This document shows positions 22,644 to 28,435 of a DNA stretch of 28,435 nucleotides, in pieces. Location of the stretch: assembly GCA_964556145.1 (NCBI GenBank), contig CAZKVD010000012.1:1-28435 (forward strand), given 5' to 3'. The DNA comes from F1-20-MAGs119 sp964556145 (GTDB lineage Bacteria; Actinomycetota; Acidimicrobiia; Acidimicrobiales; Ilumatobacteraceae). Position 1 is the first letter of the stretch; the number at the start of each line of letters is the position of its first letter. The translations under genes were made by a program, and so were the position numbers. The notes under the pieces were generated by a model. The model made no database searches, was not told the DNA's origin, and saw nothing but the letters and a program-made list of their open reading frames with translations.

Positions 22644-23426
22644 TCACCGACCGTTGAAGTTCGGCTGACGCTTTTCGAGGAATGCTTTCGGCCCCTCGGT
22701 TGCATCCTCGCTCGACCACGCCCGCGCTCTCAGCGAATCGAATTCTGCATCGACGACGAGTTTCTCGGCGACGGCCTCGAGGCCCCGCTTGTGTGCGCGA
22801 ATCGTGAGCGGCGCAAGAGCCGACAGTTCCTCGGCCCACTCGATCGCATCGGCGAGAGACCCGAGACGGTGCACTCCCCCCTGAACGACCAGTTGCTCGG
22901 CCGAATACACGCCGGTTCCCAGCAACATGTGGCGCGCAATCGGCCAGCCGAATTCGTTGCACGCACGTTCGATGGTCCATTGATCGACGGCAAGGCCGAG
23001 TTTGGCTGCCGGGATTCCGAAGCGACTCGTCGACGTCGCCATCCGTAAGTCACAAGCAAGAGCCAACTGCGTTCCCGCGCCCATTGCGGGGCCGTCGATC
23101 GCGGCGAGCGTGACGCACGGGAGGACCGTGAATCCCCGCAATGCCGCCCCGAGCGCATCGCCGAATTCGTCACCTTCGACTCCGGTGAGATCCGCGCCTG
23201 CACAGAAGGCGGGCGGCTCACCGGTCAACACCACGACACGGGCACGGTCGGCAACGGTACGTTGATGATCGACCATGGCACGGAGGGTCAGCAGATCAAC
23301 GGCATTGCGCCGATGCGGCCGCCGAATGGTGATGATTGCCACGTGCTCGCCTTGCCAGTCGAGCGTCACGGGATGGCCGGATTCCGAACCTCCACTGGGG
23401 ACTTTCTTGTCATTCGCCTCTACCAT
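22644..23426 (-). CDS. Enoyl-CoA hydratase/isomerase family protein, EchA6-like, without catalytic glutamates
   Basis: The 260-residue protein has the crotonase fold: RRPHRRNAVDLL near 35-46, AFCAGADLTG at 73-82 for the oxyanion hole, and MGAGTQLALACDLRMAT at about 115-131. Where hydratases carry the two catalytic glutamates, it reads FGIPAAKLGL (Ala140) and IARHMLLG (His166). The C-terminal SLADAIEWAEELSALAPL and the EKRQPNFNGR end resemble mycobacterial EchA6, a catalytically inactive acyl-CoA-binding protein. Acyl-CoA binding is likely and hydration unlikely. ATG at 23426 is 7 bases after TACAGT. Upstream codons to 23741 are antisense to the small membrane protein gene. It is divergent from that gene, with their starts 12 bases apart. 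Confidence 0.88.
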   Translation of the reverse strand: MVEANDKKVPSGGSESGHPVTLDWQGEHVAIITIRRPHRRNAVDLLTLRAMVDHQRTVADRARVVVLTGEPPAFCAGADLTGVEGDEFGDALGAALRGFTVLPCVTLAAIDGPAMGAGTQLALACDLRMATSTSRFGIPAAKLGLAVDQWTIERACNEFGWPIARHMLLGTGVYSAEQLVVQGGVHRLGSLADAIEWAEELSALAPLTIRAHKRGLEAVAEKLVVDAEFDSLRARAWSSEDATEGPKAFLEKRQPNFNGR

Positions 23427-23433
23427 CGACCTG

Positions 23434-23439
23434 ACTGTA
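23434..23439 (-). promoter_or_regulatory. Putative -10 box (TACAGT) for the EchA6-like gene
   Basis: On the minus strand TACAGT is followed by 7 bases and ATG at 23426. Its last base pair overlaps the start codon of the small membrane protein gene on the other strand, so the two divergent starts would compete for the same DNA. Confidence 0.35.
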
Positions 23440-23744
23440 TGACTTCCGGGCGCCCCTCCCCTTCCTCGCCGGTTGATCCGGTTCGTGCCCGGCGGGCGCA
23501 GGTTGCCAAGTACAGCCTGCTCGCCAACCGAATCGGCTACCTGCTCTACGCCGCGACGATCGCCTGCTTCGTCCTCGCCTTCGCAATCGGTTTCAACTCG
23601 GCAATGGTCACTTTGATGACCATCGGCCTCGTCGGTGGGTCGATCCTTCTCGCGCCGTCGATCGTCCTCGGTTACGCCGTGAAGGCAGCCGAACGCGAAG
23701 ACCTCGAGCGTGAGCGCGAAGCCAAGTCGGCAGCACAGCAATGA
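23439..23744 (+). CDS. Small membrane protein, two predicted helices, unrecognised
   Basis: The 101-residue protein has a Pro/Ser/Arg-rich cytoplasmic N-terminus (about 1-30), two hydrophobic helices at about 33-52 and 58-80, and a highly charged C-terminal tail rich in Glu, Arg and Lys (EREDLEREREAKS). I do not recognise the family. Its stop overlaps the TetR start in ATGA, implying co-transcription and coupling. The pairing with a TetR-type regulator in the same transcript suggests the regulator may control this gene or the divergent EchA6-like gene. Confidence 0.75.
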   Translation: MTSGRPSPSSPVDPVRARRAQVAKYSLLANRIGYLLYAATIACFVLAFAIGFNSAMVTLMTIGLVGGSILLAPSIVLGYAVKAAEREDLEREREAKSAAQQ

Positions 23745-24340
23745 GCATCACCTCATCGCGCCTCTCTGCGGCCGAACGCCGCGAGCAACTCCTCGGCGTC
23801 GCCCTGCGTGTGTTTGCCCAAAAGGGCTTCCACAACTCGTCGATGAACGACGTGGCCGACGCAGCCGGCGTCACCAAGCCGGTTTTGTACCAGCACTTCG
23901 ACTCGAAGCGCGCGTTGTACATCGCTGCCCTCGAGGCCGTCGGCGAAACCATGATCGCCGCAATCAAACGAGCCACGGCCGACGCCGCCTCGGGCCGCGA
24001 AAAGACAACGGCCGGCATGATCGCCTATTTCCGTTGGGTGATGGACGACCCCGATGCATTCATGCTGCTTTTCGGCAGCGGCACACGTCGCGACGAAGAA
24101 TTCGCGGCCGTCTCGATGCGCATCGAAAAGACGACAGCCGAGATGATCGCGCCCTTGATTGCCGCCGACGTCGATGCCGAACAGCAGCGCATCATCGCCC
24201 ACGCCCTCATCGGGATGAGCGAGGGGGCGTCACGTCACCTGATTCAGCGTGGCGAACAATTCGACCCCGATTCGGTGGGCGAACAACTCGCCACCCTCGC
24301 TTGGGCCGGACTCCGCTCGATCGGTCGCCGCCCGGCCTGA
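23741..24340 (+). CDS. TetR-family transcriptional regulator
   Basis: The 199-residue protein has an N-terminal TetR HTH: REQLLGVALRVFAQKGFHNS, then MNDVADAAGVTKPVLYQHFDSKRALY at about 34-60. A helical ligand-binding domain follows. The ligand cannot be told; a neighbouring crotonase makes an acyl-CoA-like ligand plausible. ATG at 23741 overlaps the stop of the small membrane protein gene. It converges on the Lhr helicase gene with a 28-base gap that contains an imperfect hairpin. Confidence 0.92.
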   Translation: MSITSSRLSAAERREQLLGVALRVFAQKGFHNSSMNDVADAAGVTKPVLYQHFDSKRALYIAALEAVGETMIAAIKRATADAASGREKTTAGMIAYFRWVMDDPDAFMLLFGSGTRRDEEFAAVSMRIEKTTAEMIAPLIAADVDAEQQRIIAHALIGMSEGASRHLIQRGEQFDPDSVGEQLATLAWAGLRSIGRRPA

Positions 24341-24368
24341 CCCGCATCACCGTTTTCGGCAGGCGGGC
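24330..24368. terminator. Imperfect hairpin between convergent TetR and lhr genes
   Basis: GCCCG-G-CCTG (24330-24339) can pair with CAGG-CGGGC (24360-24368), a nine-base-pair stem with one bulge and a loop of about 20 bases. It overlaps the end of the TetR gene and abuts the lhr stop. It could reduce read-through from both sides, but there is no T-run and the loop is long, so the call is weak. Confidence 0.25.
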
Positions 24369-27300
24369 TCAACGCAATACGAAGCCGCGGTACCCGTCGG
24401 CAAAACCCGCGGTACGCAGCTCGTCGGTCAGCTCGTCACGTTTGTCGTAGTCGGCCAACGGTTGACCGTTCACCTTGCGAATCTCGACCGATCGAACACG
24501 ACCGTCCTTGCCGAGTGACGCAAGAGCCGCAACGAGTGCCGAAAGACCGCGACCCGTTGCCGCGGGAAACGGCACCAAATTCCCCGAGCGCGTATCGAAC
24601 CACGCAAGTGCACGACCCGCATCGAGAACCACTACCGAAGCTGCACTGCGCGCGGGACGACCATCGTTGTCGGGCCATGCAAGGACCGAGCCGAAGGGCT
24701 GTGCCGGATCGGTGGTGGCGAGCACGATCGCAGGGGCAGCCTCTTCCGGGTGAAGCTCGACGTCGACCGCATCGCGAAATTCACGCAGGCGATCGACGGC
24801 ACCGGGAAGAGCGAACTGCGCTGCACCAAGCCCCTCGATGAAATAGCCGCGGCGGACGTGCCCCCGCTCCTCGAGCACCTTCAGAACCGAATACACACCG
24901 GCGAATCCACCGCGAACCGATTCACCAAGAACGGCCTCGCGCGTCACGACTCCGTGACGGGACAACAGTTGTTGCGCAATCGCATTGATCTCGGCCGTAC
25001 CGACGGCGGCCGTCTGGTTGGGCGGCTCGAGACGACTCCAACGACCCGAACCCGCGGGCGGACCCACGCGCGTGAGGCGCATCGAACGCGGCCGACTTGT
25101 TGGACGCTGGCTGCGCCGCGCGTTTCCGCTTCGGGCCCCGCCCAGCAGCGACCGCAACGGCGCCAGGGTGTCGTTCGTGACTTCGCCCGCCCACACCATG
25201 TCCCACAGTGCCGCGAGCCGCTCGGCCTCGGTTGCCGACGGGGTCGCCGAGACGATTCCGTTCCAGAAACTTGCCCCACGCGTGACGAGCGCGGTCCGGA
25301 TGGCAACGTGCATCGGATCATCGGGCATCTCGGGACGCTCGAAAACGGGCAGAAGATCGTCGACCTGATCGGCGAAGAACAGCCGGATGCGGCCGTCGTT
25401 CGAGCCGATGGCTCCCGCCCCAACCCACACGACTTCACCGCTCGAAAAGAGCGCGTCGAGATCGGAGGGTCGATAGCCGCGAACCCGCTGTGGCAGCACG
25501 TCGGTCTCGAGCGTTGACGCAACGAGCGCGGAGCCCTGCAGCATCTGAATGACATCGACCAGCGCGTCGGGGCCACCGCGTTGACCGGTCAGCCGCCCCG
25601 ACGATGCCGCATCGGATCCGGCGATGCCGTGCCATGCGGGCAAAAAACGCGCGAAAACGGCCTGATCAACCGGTTCGACCTCACGCCTGAGCGCGGCAAG
25701 TGACCTGCGACGAATCTGGCGGAGAATCTCGACATCGCACCATTCGCGCTCGATTCCGTCGGGGCGGAATGCTCCGAGCACGACACGATTGTCGGCCTCG
25801 AGTGCACGCAGCGCCCCGAGGGCACGTTCGGTGGAGAGCCCGAAGCGCCCGACCACGGCCGACGTGACGAACGGTGCGTGGGTTCTGGCGAAACGCGCAA
25901 CGAGAACTTCGAGCGGGCGCGGAACCGGCTCGGTGAAATCCCGCGGCAGACCCATGGGCAACGCACAACCGAGGGCATCGCGATACACGGCGGCATCCTG
26001 AGCAGCGACGAACCGCTCTTCACCGGCGACCGCAACCGCAATGATGCGTCGTTCGGCAAGCAACCGGTCGACCCCTGTATCGACACCGGCTTCGCAACGC
26101 AGCGAGACTTCGGTGCGCGAGAGATCGCCGACCTTGCGGAAGACGTCGTGCAGTTCGTCGTCGGTGCGTGCACGCCGACCGTCGGCGATGCACTGGGCCG
26201 ACAGTTCAACATCGGCGATGGCACCGGCATCGAGCAGTTCACGCAACTCTTCGGTACCGAGGAGTTCGTTCAACAAGTCACGGTCAAGCGACAGAGCGGC
26301 TGCACGTCGTTCGGCCAACGGCGCATCGCCTTCGTACATGTACGTGGCAACCCAGTTGAAGAGGAGACTCTGGGCGAATGGCGATGCCTTCGGCGTGTCG
26401 ACCGCAACAACCTTGATGCGTCGCGACTGCACCCGCGCAAGGATGTCGCGCAGGCCGGGAACGTCGAAAACGTCCTGCAAACATTCGCGGCTCGCCTCGA
26501 GCAACATCGGAAACGACGGATACTTGCTTGCGACAGCAAGCAGGTCGGCGGCCCGCTGACGCTGCTGCCACAACGGGGTGCGCTGGTCGGGTCGGCGTCG
26601 CGGCAACAACAACGCACGCCCTGCGCACTCGCGGAACCGTGCCGCAAAGAGGGCGGTTTCGGGCAACGCCGACACGACGGCTTCTTCGATGGCCTCGGGA
26701 TCGAGCATCAGGTCGTCGAGTGGCACGGAATCAAGCGCCTCGGGCAATCGCAACACGATGCCGTCGTCGGCGTACATCGTTTCGACGGGCATTTCGAGAC
26801 GTTCACGCAGGTGCCGCTGGATGGCCATCGACCACGGTGCATGCACGGGAACTCCGAACGGTGTGTGGATGCACACACGCCAGTCGCCGAGTTCGTCGCG
26901 AAACCTTTCGATGACGATTGTCGTGTCATCGGGCACCACACCAGTTGCCTCGGCCTGTTCGGCGAGATAGTTGACCACGTTCGCCGCGGCGAACGCATCG
27001 AGGAAATGCTCCTCCGACAATGTGCGCAACGCATCGGCGGTGTCGAGGTTGCGAATGCGACGCTGGAACTCACCCACTGCACGACCGAGCTCGACGGGAC
27101 GACCCAACTGGTCGCCGTGCCAAAAGGGCATTTTTGCGGGCTCGCCCGGCGCAGGGGTGACGATGACTTTCTGGAACGTGATGTCTTCGATGCGCCACGT
27201 CGAGGCACCGAGAAGAAAGGTCTCGCCCGGGCGCGATTCGTAGACCATCTCTTCGTCGAGTTCCCCCACCCGGGTGCCGTCGGGCAGGAACACCCCGAAG

Positions 27301-28435
27301 AGACCCCTGTCGGGAATGGTGCCGCCGTTGGTGACGGCAAGACGCTGGGCCCCGTCGCGTGCGCGCACCTTGTTCGTCACGCGATCCCAAACGATGCGTG
27401 GCCGTAGCTCGTTGAATTCGGTGCTGGGGTACCGGCCGGCCAACAGGTCGAGGACGTTGTGGAGAATCTCGTCGGAGACCTCGGCGAAGTTCGCACACTG
27501 CCGAACCAGTGCTGCAAGATCATCGACCGACGTCTCACCTGCGATTGCCACGTGGGCCACGATCTGCTGGGCAAGAACGTCGAGTGGATTGCGCAGATAG
27601 CGGGTCGACTCGATTGCACCTTCGACCATCCGCCGCGCAACAACGGCCGTTTCGATCAGATCGCCACGGTGCTTCGGGAACAGTCGCCCACGACTGGGCT
27701 CGCCGACGCTGTGGCCGGCACGACCGACGCGCTGCAGTCCCCTGCTGACTGCACCGGGAGACTCGACCTGAATGACCAGGTCGACTGCACCCATGTCGAT
27801 CCCGAGTTCGAGGCTCGATGTCGCAACGAGGCCGCGCAGGGTTCCCTTCTTCAATTGGTCCTCGATGATGACGCGCTGCTCACGGGCCAGCGAACCATGG
27901 TGCGCCCGCACGAGGTCGTCGGCGAGTCCGGATTCGGAAGCGAGTTCGTTCAAGCTTGCGGCCAGTCGCTCGGCTTGGCGTCGCGCGTTGCAGAAAATGA
28001 TCGTGCTGCGGTGCGCCAGAATCTCTTCGAGTATCTGCGGGTACAGGCTGGGCCAAATACTGGCGCGGCGCGGCGTGAGGGCCGCCGTTGCCGGACCGCT
28101 GACGAGTTCGATCGACTCCGAGCGTCGACCCAGGTCGCCCATGTCCTCGACCGGTACGCGGACCGCAAGTTGAAGTTCTTTGCGGACCCCCGCGTCGACG
28201 ATTGAAACGGGGCGGGGCGTACCGCCACTGAAGCCACCGAGGAAGCGCGCCGTCTCTTCGAGCGGGCGCTGGGTCGCCGACAGACCGATTCGTTGCGGTT
28301 CGGACTTCGTGATCGCGCACAGACGCTCGATACTGAGCATGAGGTGTGCACCGCGCTTGGTGCCGGCGAGCGCGTGAATCTCGTCGATGATGATGGTGTC
28401 GACGTTGACCAGCGTCTTGCGCGCCTGTGACGTGA
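24369..28435 (-). CDS. lhr: Lhr family large ATP-dependent helicase (5' end beyond window)
   Basis: About 1,354 codons of an Lhr (large helicase-related) protein are present; the full protein is about 1,500 residues, so roughly 150 N-terminal residues with Walker A lie outside the right edge. The frame is open to the last base. The visible N-terminus has DEIH (28374-28385), motif III GLSATQ (28269-28286), then IIFCNARRQAERLAASLNEL, ATSSLELGIDMG and QRVGRAGHS of the second RecA domain. A winged-helix and Lhr-specific domains follow, ending with GRWSRLEPP, a segment shared by long Lhr proteins, and a long C-terminal extension. It is a 3'-5' helicase that unwinds DNA and RNA:DNA hybrids in repair. 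The stop at 24369 converges on the TetR gene. Confidence 0.95.
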   Translation of the reverse strand, partial: TSQARKTLVNVDTIIIDEIHALAGTKRGAHLMLSIERLCAITKSEPQRIGLSATQRPLEETARFLGGFSGGTPRPVSIVDAGVRKELQLAVRVPVEDMGDLGRRSESIELVSGPATAALTPRRASIWPSLYPQILEEILAHRSTIIFCNARRQAERLAASLNELASESGLADDLVRAHHGSLAREQRVIIEDQLKKGTLRGLVATSSLELGIDMGAVDLVIQVESPGAVSRGLQRVGRAGHSVGEPSRGRLFPKHRGDLIETAVVARRMVEGAIESTRYLRNPLDVLAQQIVAHVAIAGETSVDDLAALVRQCANFAEVSDEILHNVLDLLAGRYPSTEFNELRPRIVWDRVTNKVRARDGAQRLAVTNGGTIPDRGLFGVFLPDGTRVGELDEEMVYESRPGETFLLGASTWRIEDITFQKVIVTPAPGEPAKMPFWHGDQLGRPVELGRAVGEFQRRIRNLDTADALRTLSEEHFLDAFAAANVVNYLAEQAEATGVVPDDTTIVIERFRDELGDWRVCIHTPFGVPVHAPWSMAIQRHLRERLEMPVETMYADDGIVLRLPEALDSVPLDDLMLDPEAIEEAVVSALPETALFAARFRECAGRALLLPRRRPDQRTPLWQQRQRAADLLAVASKYPSFPMLLEASRECLQDVFDVPGLRDILARVQSRRIKVVAVDTPKASPFAQSLLFNWVATYMYEGDAPLAERRAAALSLDRDLLNELLGTEELRELLDAGAIADVELSAQCIADGRRARTDDELHDVFRKVGDLSRTEVSLRCEAGVDTGVDRLLAERRIIAVAVAGEERFVAAQDAAVYRDALGCALPMGLPRDFTEPVPRPLEVLVARFARTHAPFVTSAVVGRFGLSTERALGALRALEADNRVVLGAFRPDGIEREWCDVEILRQIRRRSLAALRREVEPVDQAVFARFLPAWHGIAGSDAASSGRLTGQRGGPDALVDVIQMLQGSALVASTLETDVLPQRVRGYRPSDLDALFSSGEVVWVGAGAIGSNDGRIRLFFADQVDDLLPVFERPEMPDDPMHVAIRTALVTRGASFWNGIVSATPSATEAERLAALWDMVWAGEVTNDTLAPLRSLLGGARSGNARRSQRPTSRPRSMRLTRVGPPAGSGRWSRLEPPNQTAAVGTAEINAIAQQLLSRHGVVTREAVLGESVRGGFAGVYSVLKVLEERGHVRRGYFIEGLGAAQFALPGAVDRLREFRDAVDVELHPEEAAPAIVLATTDPAQPFGSVLAWPDNDGRPARSAASVVVLDAGRALAWFDTRSGNLVPFPAATGRGLSALVAALASLGKDGRVRSVEIRKVNGQPLADYDKRDELTDELRTAGFADGYRGFVLR

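Noticed and set aside
22639..22654. ACGGT-N6-ACCGT hairpin between the sortase and EchA6-like genes
   Set aside because: A stem of only five base pairs in GC-rich DNA with no T-run is expected by chance; not called as a terminator.
25878..27407. Long open frame on the plus strand (about 509 codons) inside the lhr gene
   Set aside because: It is antisense to clear Lhr helicase motifs, and its translation is rich in His, Arg and Gln with no domain. High-GC coding DNA commonly leaves such frames open on the opposite strand.

Overview
The window looks like chromosomal DNA of a high-GC actinobacterium. The markers are a WhiB-like Fe-S regulator, a PdtaS-type histidine kinase, DUF3107, DUF3090, the MSMEG_4193-type phosphatase, a SCO1664-type protein, a class E sortase and a paired Get3/ArsA-like ATPase set, all typical of Actinobacteria. 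A complete System I (Ccm) cytochrome c maturation operon is unusual for that phylum. With the short intergenic spaces it makes me favour the deep-branching Acidimicrobiia; this placement is inference. No mobile element, CRISPR array, rRNA or tRNA was seen. Gene density is very high: the longest gene-free stretch is about 120 bases (8249-8369), so no gap exceeds 300 bases.

Layout. 1-1.8 kb: a truncated C-terminal gene, an HSL-type alpha/beta hydrolase, and a convergent family 5 uracil-DNA glycosylase. 1.8-4.7 kb: histidine phosphatase, DUF3090 protein and SCO1664-type kinase-like protein, in the same order as mycobacterial Rv2135c-Rv2134c-Rv2133c, then an unrecognised 326-residue protein. 4.7-8.2 kb: etfB-etfA (electron transfer flavoprotein), divergent from a diacylglycerol kinase-like lipid kinase, with a perfect 10-bp inverted repeat between them, and a glycerophosphodiester phosphodiesterase. 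8.4-13.6 kb: whiB1-like gene convergent with pdtaS, then (minus strand) two Get3/ArsA-like ATPases, DUF3107 and the Fe-S carrier ATPase Mrp. 13.6-15.0 kb: a SufR-like regulator divergent from mrp, and a sulfite-oxidase-type molybdopterin enzyme. 15.0-21.6 kb: ccmABCDEFGHI on the minus strand, including a 44-codon ccmD hidden between ccmC and ccmE. 21.6-28.4 kb: class E sortase, an EchA6-like crotonase without the usual catalytic glutamates, a small membrane protein, a TetR regulator and most of a large Lhr helicase running off the right edge.

Themes. The ccm operon plus ETF and the molybdopterin enzyme point to respiratory electron transfer. WhiB, the SufR-like protein, Mrp and the glycosylase are all expected Fe-S proteins or Fe-S handlers. 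Many first genes of transcription units carry a TANNNT box 5-8 bases before the start codon instead of a Shine-Dalgarno sequence, which suggests widespread leaderless transcription and helps decide several starts.
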